Positions 10,514 through 24,337 are shown, numbered from the stretch's first letter. The stretch: DNA of 64,000 nt from Xanthostigma xanthostigma (GCA_963575645.1 OY754471.1:35038401-35102400); one strand, 5' to 3'. Made by a program: numbers and translations. Notes: generated from the sequence alone by a model not told the origin.

Positions 10514-11040
10514 CAGTGTAAACTCCATATAGCGACACTCAAGGGACTGTGCACTTTGTGGCGTTATTGAGAGTTGTCGTTAAACGGAAAGAAGAAAATA
10601 TAACTATATATGTATTTAAACCAAAGCATCTTCCAACATCACTTATCTTTTCTCCCGCCTCTATTGCGCGTATTAATAAAACTTTTTCGTCAATACACAA
10701 AGATTTTCTTATATACTCACCATGTTTACAGTTTGCTTTGTGGGCAACTAAGAATACGGTAACTTATCGATAAGCAGCTGAGCTAAACATATGAAAGATA
10801 ATCCCAACAAACAAAAGAAGGAATTTCTTAGAATCTTTACGCATGATGTCGACAACAAAGCAACAAAATAACACACATGTACCGTTTATTGCTTAATGAT
10901 GACGTATTTTTGTCGTCATTTAGAGTGAATATGTCGTTATTTACAGTGTATGTATCATTTTATGAGCAACTAGACAAACCAACTAGAGTTACGTAATTTC
11001 AACGTTTTAAGGAGTTTGTCGTTATATCGACTGACGTTAA
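10514..11040. mobile_element. Degenerate Tigger/pogo-like element
   Basis: The left end CAGTGTAAACTCCATATAG after TA is typical of pogo/Tigger TIRs. Inside are repeated phrases of the type GTCGTTAAACGG and GTCGTTATATCGA. The right end is diverged beyond confident placement. No transposase is left. Confidence 0.4.
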
Positions 11041-11089
11041 ATGTATTTTTAACCAGTAAGTACAACCAGAAAAACAAATTGTGGAGGGA

Positions 11090-11700
11090 GTTAAAAATTC
11101 CGGCCAATTGGGCGACGGGACCATTCCAACTTCAAAAATGTTGACATTTGATTATAATAAAGAAAATGCAATATCTTATATCGCATGAGGTGACGCGGGT
11201 AATGGCTAGTATTCAATATGATATTTGCTATTCCTTGCCATGGTTACCTACATAATACGCTCCACGTCATGTAAAAATTAATCGAAGCATGCCTATAACT
11301 AGTTTATTTCTGACAGAAACATAAAACAAAAGAGCGGCTGATTTTTTTTTTATTTTCAAAATATTTACGGAACTATAAAATTTAGGAAAAAAATTTAACG
11401 AAACTTTCTTGAAAAAATAAATAGAATAATAAGCCGTTATGAAAAATATAGGTACCATTATCATATAAAATAATAAAAAACACCGTTATAGCATATATCT
11501 CTTCTGCGCATGCGTCGATTTATCCCAAAAACAATAGGGCTCTTCATATTTGCATACCAAACAGCCTCCCAAAATTTGGTTTCAATCCGCTTATCCATTT
11601 GACCTGTAACGTGTTCACAGACTAACAGACGCACAGAGTTTTTTCAAAAATATGTTTTTTGGATTCGGGGGACCTCAAAACGGAAAGATATTGTAAAATT
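11090..11700. repeat. Chimeric dispersed repeat containing a Helitron-type 3' end
   Basis: The stretch matches 56150-56690 in inverted orientation over several hundred bases. Inside, at 11190-11210, is a Helitron-like terminus (GACGCGGGTAATGGCTAGT). The sequence continues to match beyond the CTAG terminus in both copies. No coding capacity. Confidence 0.6.
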
Positions 11701-11759
11701 TTTGATAAGTGATTTTTGACCTAAACTAGTACCATTCCCCACTTGTGGGTTGGAATGGT

Positions 11760-13030
11760 AAAAATTTCTAGCTAGGTATGTTTCTACTGATTTCTACGAA
11801 CGATTTTTAAATTTACATGCAGTACTTTTCTTGTTCTTTTTTTGCCGACTATATGTTGTTAGTACAGCAGTAGAGGGGGCAGGTGGACTACTATTTTCGG
11901 ACAGGTTCCTATAACATACAATTTTTTTTTAATATAATACGGATTTTTTTTATCTTTTTGGGACTTCCCTTTCGTCTGGGTCCTGGGCACGTGCCCCTTG
12001 TTGCTCCTGCCTAATTACGGCCCTGTTTGTGTAGATTTATTTTCATGCAAAAATAAGCAAGAAATGTAAATATCCCGAATTAATACTTACTTATTAAAAA
12101 TCACGAACGTTTGGTATACTTTTATAGCCTAAAATCTGCATAATAAAAATTTATGTCTTGTTTCTGATCAGCCTTTCGAATTTTGTCGTTATGAAAATAT
12201 ACCTATCTAGATAAAAGATAACATATCTATAAAATATTATAATTTTATTGAAAATTATTATCGATTTACATTTAAAAAGTGGTTTTACATTGTGGTTGTT
12301 ATCGACAACATTCCAAAATACATAAACAGAAAAAAAATAAAACAAAGGTAGGTACAACCGCGAAAGGAAAATCTATTTCAAATTAAGACATGCACTATAA
12401 ATATTTAAATAATTTAAATACGTTCTTACTAATAAAAATTATATGGAAAAGTACATTTTTACCGTAATAAATTAATAAAGGAAAAACACAGTTGATAAAA
12501 ATAATAATCATTTACCATTATCGTTTAGTGGTTTATATTATGTTTGTCATTTGGTTTCATCCAATATTATTTCCTTAATATTAATAGATGTGACACATTT
12601 TATAGTAAACAATAAATTTTCAAAAAGTGAGTTTTTACCATTCAATAAATTGACTAAATAGAAAAAATAATTGTTTTTTTCATCTGTCAATTATGGACGC
12701 TAATTTACAATATGAATATACAAACAATTATTCTGAAATAAATGCCGTAATAAATGCTGTAATCTTCTTTCTTGATTCTGCCATCTTGTTAGTTATTAGA
12801 AATTGGTATACTTAATTAGATGTAATTTAAAAACCAATTAAAATTCTAATAAAACGACATAAAAAAAACTAATTAGTATCGTATATTACGTTACCGGTGA
12901 GTAGTTATTAATTAAAATATTGTTTTCAGGACTGCATAGTTCAACGTTTCTGGGTAAGTAATTAAGACTTCGTCTGTAGATTGAGTCGAAATACTGTAAC
13001 AATCGGGTTTTTTGTTTGACAATTCACTAT
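11760..13030. other. AT-rich intergenic sequence
   Basis: No gene, TIR pair or tandem repeat was recognised. Confidence 0.4.
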
Positions 13031-13193
13031 ACAGGCTGTTTATTAATTTAGTGCCGATACTTAAGGGTGTGAATCCTTGAGTGATTAGAAGAAAAGTTAA
13101 TATCAATATAATATGTCCTAAAGTTCTTAATTTTTGAGCTACAAGGTGTTAAAGTAGAAAAATATAACTTTTTTATCATAATTTTCGTAATAC

Positions 13194-13310
13194 TTAATAA
13201 GAAAAATCGTAGGATTGTGGACAAAAAGTTAGATTTATTAATCTATAGACGAAACGTCGTACATTAATAAATCTAACTTTTTGTCCACAAACCTGCGATT
13301 TTTCTTATTA
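13194..13310. repeat. Foldback insertion with GAAACGTCG centre
   Basis: Arms of about 48 bp (TAATAAGAAAAATCGTAGG outward) flank a short centre containing GACGAAACGTCGTAC. It is related to 45600-45820. Confidence 0.75.
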
Positions 13311-14072
13311 AATTATTATCTCGATGGACACTATATTTTTCTTATTACTCTTAGATATTTTAACGAAATTTTGTATACACATCTTTTAATTATTAAGGAG
13401 CATTTTTTTTCAGCAGTTCATTGAGACTGCTTTTGATATTTTGTTGAAATTTGGTAGGCACCATGAGTGGAAAGAGTTTTTTTGGGGACAAAAATTAATT
13501 TTCTACTTTCACCAGTGACATTCATGTAGGCATGATATTAAATGTTTGGATAGAAAAAACGATGCGCCTCTGATTCTTTAAAATTTTATTTTAAAAATCG
13601 TGATTCATTTAGTAAAACGATAAATTCAAAATCTTAAATCTAAAGCGAAATGACAAGAGAAGAAAAAAAACCCAAATTATTTACTAATTTTTTTGATTTT
13701 TATTTTTTTTCGCGAAAACGATGTATCGTACGAAAGTGAGTCTATGGACCAAATTTGCTCCAAAATAAATGAGGATTTCAAAAATAATTTTGGTTTTTGG
13801 AAAAATCAGTGTCGTGCCATTTTTTTTCAAAAATATTCAGTTAAGGACGTCACTGGTAAAAATTGAAAAAAATCTTTTACGTCAAAAAATGCTCATTAAT
13901 GGTTAAAAGGTGTGTACGAAATTTCATAAAAATATCTAAAAGTGATAAGAGAATTATGATAAAAAAGTTATATTTTTTTAAAACTTTAACATCCTGTAGC
14001 TCAAAAATTAAGAGTTTAGAGGACATACGTTGATATTAACTTTTCTTCTTAAAATCACCCAAGGGTTCACAC

Positions 14073-14570
14073 CAGTGCCGGATTAACCTAAGAGCAAATT
14101 AAGCAATTTCTTAAGGAATCACGTCTCAGGGGGGCACCAAGAAGCACCACTCAGAAATGAAAAGTAACTCACAAAACCGTGTCACCAATTTTTTTTTCTT
14201 TTTGTCATGCTCTCAAAAATTTTATCTATACTGGTATGTCTTTAGAAGTATAAAAGTTAAAAATACATAATAATTTATTTTTGAAAATGAAAACGAAAAA
14301 AACATTATTTCTTCGGGGTTCGATTTTTCTAGTTTTAAAGTTTTAAAACTTTTTTTCTATTAATTGTATAAAAATGCCTAAGGTCTGATTAATAGACAGC
14401 CAAATTTTCAAAGAGAGAATTGATTGTAAAACTGATTTTTTTTCCTAAAAATCTATCCTTTCTAACTTTTTTCTATCAATAAGAATTTTTTTTTATAAAC
14501 TGAACATATTAGAGATGGGGCCCATAAGCAATAAATGCTTAGGGCATCAAGGAGTCTTAATCCGGCACTG
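14073..14570. mobile_element. hAT-type MITE, 8-bp TSD (7/8)
   Basis: Ends CAGTGCCGGATTAA and TTAATCCGGCACTG. Flanks GTTCACAC (14065-14072) and GTTCACAA (14571-14578). It interrupts the right arm of 13032-14609, so it is younger than that element. Confidence 0.9.
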
Positions 14571-15044
14571 GTTCACAATATTAAGTATCGACAGTTAATA
14601 AACACTCTGTATATAGAAAGACATAATGTCAATTCATTTATAATTCATAGCTTTGTCTGAAATAGGGGTGACAACAAACTTCTTGTTTGTTTTTTCACCT
14701 GGAAAATGTAAACTTCCGGTTTAGGTCCGAAACAAAATGCACGCATACAAGCTGTTTCAGATACTGCAAGAACAAGGTCTATATACAATTATACATAAGC
14801 AATGTCCTTATTTTAAGGCTTAACGGTACGTACTAACACAACCCTCAATAAATTTTTTATCCACTGTAATTTTAATGTATGTGGTTTCTGATGTATATGT
14901 ACCGTAAATAGCCACAATCCGTTTTTACGTGTGCTTACTAGTAAAAATACGAAGCATCTACGAGCATATTTTGTAATTTCGCGTTCTTACTAGGAAAAAT
15001 ACTAATTAAAATAATTTTAATTCGGCTATTTACTGTAGCGTTCA

Positions 15045-15140
15045 GTTAGAATGTTTTGTTCCCTTCCCTTCAAGCCCCAAAACCTTAATTACTCAAAATC
15101 TCAACCGTCTATAGGTCGAAATAATCAGTTAGGAACATTA
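15045..15140. repeat. Fragment of the Tigger/pogo MITE family
   Basis: The phrase ATGTTTTGTTCCCTTCCCTT, followed by CAAGCCCCAAAA and a CTCAAAATCTCAACC part, matches the interiors of 17043-17435 and 43770-44098. Neither end is preserved. Confidence 0.6.
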
Positions 15141-15381
15141 TTGTTATACGATGCGGTGCACTGCGGCCCGCCATACGCCATTATGTGTTTTGCCACGATT
15201 GGCCGCCCTAGGCCCGGGCGTACTGGCCACTGCGTCGGCTAAAATGTCTGTTTTTATGGTTTTTAGAAACTCCGTTTGTAATACATATAAAGTCTGAGGC
15301 TAGACGCGCATGTATGATAAATTTATTAATCGGTCGATCGAAATATCAAGTAGGTAGCTAAATTACAATGGTGGTATATAA

Positions 15382-15580
15382 TAAAATATTTTTAACAAAG
15401 AAATTGAACCGACAACACTAAAAAGTAAAAAATATTTGCGTATTGAAATGTTTTGGAGTCGGTGTCAGCCAAAATGAAATCTATTCCGAGAACTACACCG
15501 ACTCCAAAACATTTCAATACGCAATTATTTTTTACTTTTTAGTGTGAAGTCAGTTCAATTTTTTTGTTAAAAATATTTTA
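15382..15580. repeat. Foldback element, about 90-bp arms
   Basis: A near-perfect palindrome (GCGTATTGAAATGTTTTGGA and its complement) around a 25-bp centre at about 15473-15496. Confidence 0.85.
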
Positions 15581-16663
15581 TTTTTCTTTTTTTAGTGTTA
15601 ATCTAACACTAAAAATCGATGAGCATACATAAAAAACATTATGCGTGCCTTTGAAATTTGAGAGTTTCCCTCGATTTCTCCGGATTCCACCATCAGATCC
15701 TGACTTGGTTCCGAGGGGACCACCTCTGACGAACATAGAACCTCCTCCTTTTTGTTGAAGTCGGTTAAAAAAGTGTACCTACTATCCGATAATTTGATCG
15801 GTCGATTTTATTATATATGCGTGCCTAGTTTAATTCAATCAATGATGTATTATGCTATAAAAATTTTAAATGTCTAAATTTTGCTTTATACTTACGTGAT
15901 TGTTGTCTTCATTTTTCATTGAACGTCATCAAATTATTTCTTTAAATAATGACGTACAAAAGTATAACACATTTTCATTAAAAAATCACTTACATTTAAA
16001 TTTTCTCTTTATGTTTAATTTAATCTATACTTATTCGTATTATTAACCGTGCTTTGGTTTTAATATATTATCAATTTAATCTAGGTAAATAGAGATAATT
16101 AATTACATTATAAATTATTGATAAAAGTTGATGGTTTTTTATAGTTAAATTTCTCTAATCTCTTATAATTATAGTTATGATGTTTTCACTTCTTGTATAA
16201 TGTATCTTCAAATAGAAGAAACGTTAACACTTTATTAGTCGATATTCTTAATTATGAAATTGTTAAACCATTCAATGATCGATTTTTGATTTTCTCTTTT
16301 TATTGTTAAACGATTCACACAAAATATATTTAGTTTTAGGTATACCTATAAGACAAAATTTCTCTTTTATATAACATATAGAATGACTCAGTAAGCGACT
16401 ACCAAACTACGACTACATATTGGAATAGTCATTTTTTATATTAACTGTAGATAGATAAATTTTTGTTTGCATGATCAATCAGTAGATACAAAATGTCATT
16501 AAAAACATGAAATAGATATATCATCTTCGTTAAGAAATCACAATAGGCAAAAAGGATTCGCCTTTTTTTGAGAACTTCTAAACGTTTTTACGTTCGTTGA
16601 TATTTTGATTGATATATGTACCAGAACTATATTGGCAAAGTGTCCCTGTTTTACAGATTTCTT

Positions 16664-16724
16664 CGTATTTCAGCCACTAATCTGACTCCCGTATTTCAGC
16701 CACTAATCTGACTCCCGTATTTCA
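16664..16724. repeat. 26-bp tandem repeat, 2.3 copies
   Basis: CGTATTTCAGCCACTAATCT plus GACTCC occurs twice exactly, at 16664 and 16690. The first bases of a third copy start at 16716. Confidence 0.9.
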
Positions 16725-17042
16725 AGGAGAACACATCATAATTGTATTTTGACAGAAATCAAAAGTAGGTGTGGATGAGCTGACGAGAAGTTCATATTAC
16801 GAATGGACTCTTAAGTTAGTTTTTGGATGGATAGTATTAATATTGTTTGCAACAAAGATAACGTACAAGTTTTTATGGACTAGTATTTCTCATAAAATGA
16901 AAAAAAAAACAGGGGATGAACATCCTACCCGGACTGTCAACGTAGGTAAAATGGATCATTGGCTTGGCAACTTAATGATAATATATTTAGGTACCAACCA
17001 ATGCCAGTTTTCGACGGAGCTGTCATTACTTCTATCTTAATA

Positions 17043-17435
17043 CAATAGAATCTCTTTAAGTCGAAAACCCCCAAAATTCGAAAAATGTTTTGTTCCCTTT
17101 CCTTCAAGCCCCAAAATATTCGTTACTGGAAATCTCAACTCTATATAGTTCGAAATAATAAGTGAGCCCCTAAAAGCCATTTCGGTACACATTTTCTCTC
17201 CATAACTAGAAAAAATAAATTAGATCAATATTAGATGTTTGGGAAAAAATAAATTAGACCTCTGATATCTTGAGCATAGCAACTCGAATTAGTTAGAAAT
17301 TAGAATGAATCTACACCTCTACAAATCGAATATTTCCTTACAAATTCGCCCAAGTCGAAATCCTTCCTAAGTTGAAAACTCTAACCCGAATTTTTTGGCG
17401 TATCCCTTGAAGTTCGACTTACAAAGATTCTACTG
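17043..17435. mobile_element. Tigger/pogo-type MITE, TA target
   Basis: Ends CAATAGAATCTCTTTAAGTC and GACTTACAAAGATTCTACTG are inverted matches flanked by TA (17041-17042 and 17436-17437). It has no transposase. Interior phrases recur at 15045 and 43770. Confidence 0.8.
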
Positions 17436-17449
17436 TATACTTATTATCA

Positions 17450-18600
17450 TAAAGGAGATTGTGTATCAAAAAATTTAAACTTACTCCAGATGAACTAGAG
17501 TTTAAAGACATAAATATAGCAAATACACAAATTCTTAACCGCGAGGTAACAAAGTGAAGAAATTATCCGAAGAATGGGTTATTGTGGTAGTATTTTATAA
17601 ACGTTGCAAGTAAGAATTGAGATTTTCGTCCTTTTTTGAAGTTGATCAAAAAATAAATTGAAACAAAGAAATAAGTTAAAAAAAAATTTGGAGTTGTTTT
17701 TTATTCACAAATATTTCAACTAAAGTTACAAACTTTTATGCTTTGTTATTTTGAAAAACTCCCGCACCTTTTTTTACATTGCGATTTTTCACTATTCGAC
17801 CATCAACAAATTTCCATTGTAACTAGCAATTAGCCTAACAGACGTAAGTTTATATTAAAATATTCTCAAAATGAACGGACTCCATAAATATTTAAAGTTT
17901 GGAAATGGCATGTTGAATCACTCTGTATGTAAATATTTCCTCAATTCAGTTTTTTTATGAAATATTTTAGAATGCTGTATAACAAATAGCCTTCACACGA
18001 CACACCTTCAATTTTCTCTCAATAGTTTAATGGAATATTTTAAAACACTTTTTTCTTAAAAATTACCATTACGAATATAATTCGTTTCAAACTTTAATAC
18101 AAAATTATATTTCTTTATAAAGACACGGCAGATTAAGCGTTAAATTAAAAATTGCTTCACAATATTAAATTTCAATGTATATTTTGTTAAAAATTAGACA
18201 AAGTTTTATTTTTACTATTTTGAAAATCACATCGTTTTAAAGAATTTTGTTTAACTGTTTTTATTATTTTAAAATGTTATTCAATTTATATTTTTTATTT
18301 TTAAAATAAATTATACGTTTTATAACTGATACACGTCACACACAAACATTCTTCGTATTTAGAACATGCGTTTTTAGGAAGTATGTAAATTAATGTTAAG
18401 CACTCACATTTATATTTTAGAATCAAATTCGTGCCATATATCATATCAATAATTATGTTTCGAATTTAAATATATACTCAAACGATATTATAGTGATATT
18501 TAGAATGTATAGTGTGTTTCTTTTCTCATAGACTCACTTCAATATTTTTGCTATTTTTAAAGTTACGACATGGAAAATTTGTTTTTTTTTTAATAGAACT
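17450..18600. other. AT-rich intergenic sequence
   Basis: Nothing recognised beyond simple AT runs. Confidence 0.4.
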
Positions 18601-18619
18601 AGGTATACCGTCAAATAAA

Positions 18620-18900
18620 CTACAAAAAAATAGCTAAAATTTGAAATCGACGTCAATTACTAAACCTTTTTTTTCTTTCACTAAATTAGCGCCAACCTCA
18701 AAATCACGTTATTTTTCTCATTTTTAGTCGATTAAAAAAAAAGTTTTATTTTTCACTTTTTGGCCGCTTTGCAACATCTAGTTCAAACATCATTAACCGA
18801 TCTTTTTTTTTGATACTTGATTACTAAACTAAAAAAAGCTACTTTATGAGATAAGTTTAAAAAACTCAAAAAGAACCGTCTAAATCGGTTACGTAGTGTT
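18620..18900. repeat. Dispersed repeat (family of 2533 and 26310)
   Basis: Diverged match through GCGCCAACCTCAAAAT, CTTTGCAAC and an ACCGATCT-like motif. Confidence 0.5.
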
Positions 18901-21900
18901 GGAGTCCACAAACTTACATACACATTCAAGTAATTTGGGATATTTACTGGAAAACTCATAACCTAATAGGTATATTAACAAGTTATAATTCCTGACACAC
19001 AGCGCACTGAATTGGAAACCTCCTTTTTTTGAATAATAATAAAAATAACATGGTTGAGTCCTTGAAAAGTGAAACACACTATGTTCAAAATATATAAATG
19101 GAACCGCAATAAAATATTTAAATATTATGTCTTAACTTGGTTTCTTATATTACCAGCAATAAATTTTAACTTATTTTTGACGTGACCTCTATCCATAAGT
19201 GGTAATTTTGCAACAATAGGAAAATTAAAGCGTAAAGTATATTTTAAAAGTATTCAAAATTCACTTTGAATAATTACATTATTTTTTGTTACGGTCTAGA
19301 GTTCCACCATACAAAAGTTACCTTTATACATAAATGAAAAGATTAATCGCTGTTTCAATAATAATTAAAAAAATATATTTCAAGTTAAAAAGTATTACCT
19401 AAAACCATAGTTGGTGTATCAAGATTGAAATGCATTATTTTATATACGAGCTGTGACACACTAAAAACGAGCGATTAGCGAGTTTCAACAGTCACACGAG
19501 TCATAAAAGCATCGAAATACATATTATTTTTTGCACATACCTCTCTAAGCTGATTCTCACATCATAATAAATATATCTGTAATATTTTTGACAGTTCGTT
19601 CATATTGCAATTATATGTGGGCTGTTTGCGATGGCAACGCCTACTATGCTGTCTATTTAACGCGTATGATAGCAACTGACAGAAACATTACTATTATTTT
19701 ACTTTACTCACTTGTGCGTGAAATGTTTATTTTACAACGGCATTAAAGAGGGTCGTGCAAAAATATATTTTTCAAGGAATCGGTCTTTCGCGTTTTTATT
19801 TATCTCTTCCTAGTAAATTTAACGAACGTACGCAAAAATAAATAGGTTATATTATTATCATTTATTGTCCACTTTATATTTAACGAATCGTTTTTAAAAT
19901 CATAAACTAATTTTTTATTTATACCGATTTTTTTATAAGATTATTAATGTTTTAACGTTACATAAACTTTTTTTTATGATGATTCCTCTCAGAAATTGAC
20001 ATTAATAATATTATAATTGTACAGCGTACACGCACAGTCTACACTCTCTATTAAAAAGAACATTATCTTTTACTTACATTCTCAAATTTCGTAATTCCCT
20101 ACATTTTTTAGAACTATAGTACAGTTCTAAATAACTGGCAATGCCGTAACACTTATGCTTTACAATATAAGCGGAAGTTTTTGTGCATGGGACTGGTATG
20201 TAAAGCATATTCGCCCCATGCATAAAAATTGTGTGAAATAAAAGTTTGACGTCACTGTCAATTATTTTGGAACCGTCTATATATAAATATAAAATAGCGT
20301 CTGTCAAGCCACGACATATCTCGGGCCTATGGAACCTAAAAATTCTGCCTACTTTCAAATATCGAAAATTCAACCGCAGATAATTAACCGTCGTCTTTGC
20401 GCATAGTTCCAATTTTTTTTTTACCTAAACAAATTGTTATTCCTGACCTATTTTTTTTTTTTTTTAGTTAAATTATAACGACACATTTCAGGCCTACACT
20501 CGAGAACGCCTATACACTAAAGAAAAGCTTGAAAAAAATCACGTTTAATTTAAAATCAAGAACTGTAAATATTTTTTTTGTATATTCCTTCGCCAACTTA
20601 ATAACTGAATTAATACGCAGGGTGATGACCTACTACAAATAATGATCGAAAACTGTTTATTATTTATATACCTATATAATATTTTTATCGAACATTGTCC
20701 TTGAGTTTCATCTCACTATTTTCATTAACTAATTTGAATTTCTCAAATTTTTCAAATAGTTATAACACTGAATAGAAAAATTATCGATAATTAATTCTTT
20801 AATTTTTATTTTTTTAGAAATTTATGTACCGATTAAATGATTTAAATAAAAACAAAACTTCAACCTATTTATGTTGTAAAAATGGTAATTCCAATAATTT
20901 GCTTAAAAAATAATTAAAAGTTCACATTTAATAGCACTATAATCGACTTATCTATAATTCTTCTGAGCGATATCATTTTCAAAATGTTCGCATTCATAAA
21001 AAATTTCCGAATATTGATAAATGCCAAATAAATGACTAAACCAATAATTTACCAGTTTTGGGAAACCGAGATATTAAAAATACCGTTCCGATATAATTTT
21101 TAATTAAATTCGTGAGAAACTTTTCCTATTAACATTTCTATCGCGTATAATTTGCAAAAGTTTGGATTTTCTCAGAAGAGAAATAATGTATTAGAAGAAA
21201 AAAAAACACAATTTAATTTTCTATAAAAACAATAACGTGTTTATTATCATTTTTTATCATTTCATTCATGTTCAAATAAGCGTATGTTTTCTATGACTAG
21301 TCTGTACATTAATTATATATTTATATATATATATATATTATAATATAGCGCTGATATTTTTTTTCAAGATTTTAATTTTTTTACATATTCACAAAGTTTT
21401 TATAATATATATACCCTTTTTTACAATCGGTTCCACTGAATTTTTCGCAACAAACTATTTACAAAAAATAATGTTTCCTATGGCGTTATTATTATAATTT
21501 ATTATCTAGTTTTTCTCTTTAAACATTGTACTTAAGAACAACAATACCTACATTAAATATTGTACATTTATAATCATTATTGTGTTTCATATTGATTTTT
21601 TTATAATGAATTTCAAAAGTTCAATACTGAATTACAAAACGCTAACTAAACAATTGCAGTACGATAAAAAAAAACAATCGTGCTTTAAAATAATCTAAAC
21701 GTTTTACTATTGTTTCTCTTAACTGTAATAATAATTGTTTTAAATACGTATATTTTAAAGGAAAAATATTTACAAGAAATCATAACAATAGTTATACAAT
21801 GAAATTGTTTCAATTGTGTAATTTTTTCATATTAAATAGAAAAAAAAATGTATTCGAGACCTATTTTATATACAAAATTAATTAGAAATTGGATTTTCGT

Positions 21901-23345
21901 GAACAATGTTGTTTTAATTGTTTTACGTCATTCTCACTTCATATTCAGTGGTACCAAATTAAAGGTTTATACTAAATAATAGTATAGGTATGTATAGTTT
22001 AATAGTTTTTTGTATATTTACATGATGAGATAGTATTTAACACCTCTTTGGTCTAATTCTACAAGCCACAAGAATGTTTCGAGATTATGACGTGGGAAAA
22101 ATGTTCGACTGATTTAGCTGGGCTTTTGCTTTTCGTCAGTAAAATTTTTAAAAAGCTGCCGAATCAAAACACTCGTTTCAATATCCCCTCGTCACGAATC
22201 GTAATCATACTTAATATTTTTTAGTAAAACATTACTGAATGTTCAAATAGCCACAATTATTATCAAAAGTATTTTTTTTTTTTTTGGAAATTTTAAATCT
22301 GAATCGATGATTTAATTGCTTTTTCCGCATTGTTCTAAACAAATAGATAAATGAAATACAGTAGAAGTTTCTAAACGAGATTCTGAATGAATATGCAAAT
22401 CGCATTAAAGTGATATTTTATAATAACGGAAGTCACAATGAAAAATACAGTAATAATGCATTAAAATATGAGATATTAAGCAACGATAATATTTGAATAT
22501 TAAATTCTATACCGTTATATTGTAGAAATAAAAAAAATATATATATTAAATTTAATTAATCAGATTTGATTGTAAAATTTGAATTACTAAAGTACATAAT
22601 TAAAAAAATACACGTTCTCTACTACACGACAAGTTTATATGAATTCGCTTAAAGTTTAACCACCATATCTGAAATTTAATACCTTAAAAATGTAAATTTT
22701 AACCACAAATAACAGTTCCTCCCATGTATATAGATTATAGACTAACTAATAAAAAAATACGTAACTAAAATATTTTCAAGTTAATGTTTAACTCAAATTT
22801 TAATGTATATTGACCGTAACACGTCAGTTGCATTAAATATTTCATAAAGGAAATTCGAAAGTATTTTAATTAGCTGTTTATATCGTTGCTGGACTAGCTC
22901 TACACAAAAATTAAAATTAATAATGTTATTAACTTTATTACTTCTAGTGATAGGTGCAATTTGAGGTTTTACATTTTGCTTATGAAACAGAGTGCCTATT
23001 GATAATGTAAAATAATAATTGCAAGGTCTATTGATTTGATAACGTTCAATATTCCGAACAACAAAAAACATTCAATAATGTGATTGATAATTGTATGATA
23101 CATAAATAGTATATTAACGAAAAAAAAAACGAAAAATAATGCAAAGAGAAACAACCGGAAACGAATTACGCACGACAAAAACAATAGAACGCATCGTTCT
23201 CTCTCTTTCTTCCTCTCTCAGTAACAAAGTCGCAAGCAGAGCGACATCCGTATATTTTGAGTGTGTTTGTGAATATGTATAACTCTGTACAGACCATACA
23301 TACTGGTATAGATTGACAAATGATAATGCAATATAATGAACCACG
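18901..23345. other. Long AT-rich region without genes
   Basis: Long AT-rich tracts, an AT microsatellite near 21310-21345 and homopolymer T runs near 20450. The only notable frame is 20074-20412 on the minus strand, described separately. The position downstream of corto leaves room for distal regulatory sequence, but no motif cluster stands out. Confidence 0.4.
20074..20412 (-). pseudogene. Possible RNase H-like retroelement relic
   Basis: A 112-codon minus-strand frame contains DAILYLYIDGSKIIDSD, which resembles the first catalytic strand of LINE-type RNase H domains (YTDGSK). It then continues without the later conserved glutamate and aspartate that I would need for confidence. It could be a chance frame in AT-rich DNA. 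Confidence 0.25.
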
Positions 23346-23530
23346 CCTAAAGATTGGGGCGCCGGCGTCGTAGTTGGCAACCGTGCGCCCAGCTGAGCGC
23401 TAGACGTCCGGCGTCCTTTCCCCGCCGGCTCCCTCCAGCGTCTCTGACCTGACGTCGCGATGCGGTGCGTCCGTTCTGCGCCCCCTCTTGCCGCACCAGT
23501 CGAACATTATCCCGGCGTTTATAAACGATG
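23346..23530. promoter_or_regulatory. CpG-rich patch downstream of corto
   Basis: About 185 bp of GC- and CpG-rich sequence stands out sharply from the AT-rich surroundings. Its right edge has a symmetric TTTATAAA at about 23518-23525. No ATG-initiated frame of interest lies in it. A promoter or a non-coding first exon of an unseen transcript is possible; this is inferred from composition only. Confidence 0.35.
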
Positions 23531-24337
23531 CTCAAGTATTTAGGTATATAATATATAGAGTGGACTTATTTTCCCATACACATTATATATATGCGATACG
23601 AGACGTCATTTGGGTTACTTTTAATGTATTGGAATATATATCTACTATCACATTAAGAAATCCACGGGTGTCACAATGCCCGGATAATAAGACACAATAA
23701 TATTATAAGTTTACTTTATAATATTTCTTGACGACTGCATTTTAAATATGGTATATAGTTTCTATTTTTTATATTTTTTTTTGTATTTATTTTTGCATAG
23801 TAGTGTACAGGTTTCAAAATATAGTGAGGTGACTTTAAACATAACTTCAATATTATTTTGTATGTTTATTCTGTTGAGAATAATGATATCTGAATATCCA
23901 GCCACGAAGGTATATTTTGTAAATATTTTCATCAGTAATGCCAGACAATCAACGGAAAAATTGTATTTATCCAGCATTAGAACGTTCAATTTCACTGTGT
24001 CTTGACAAAATGTGGTTGGGTTTTAGTTAAATGTTAGCACCTCACTAAATTTGAATCCAGGTTTTATGAAGTTATAAATATGAAGAGGAAATATAGGTGT
24101 CCGATTAATAGTAATAATCAGCAGTTATAATTATGGCTACAGATTTACGATCAATAGTAATTATCATCGGTTATACAACTCAAAAATAACTATCACAAGC
24201 AGATAAAATTAACACTAATTCACCTCGCAAATTCTCATCCAAATATAGCTCCAAAAACACTCAAGGAGAAAGACGTAGTCGTCGTAACTCCTTTCCAAAA
24301 ACATGCAAAAAGCAATGATGCACACTGGTTTCACATA

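Larger units (their letters stand above)
13032..14609. mobile_element. Long-TIR element with two nested insertions, TA target
   Basis: The outer ends CAGGCTGTTTATTAA and TTAATAAACACTCTG are flanked by TA (13030-13031 and 14610-14611). The inverted match continues for several hundred bases once two insertions are skipped: a foldback at 13194-13310 in the left arm and a hAT MITE at 14073-14570 in the right arm. The centre (about 13500-13850) shows no transposase. Confidence 0.75.

Noticed and set aside
23347..23535. Arginine-rich minus-strand frame in the CpG-rich patch
   Set aside because: Does not begin with ATG; the arginine content follows from GC-rich composition.
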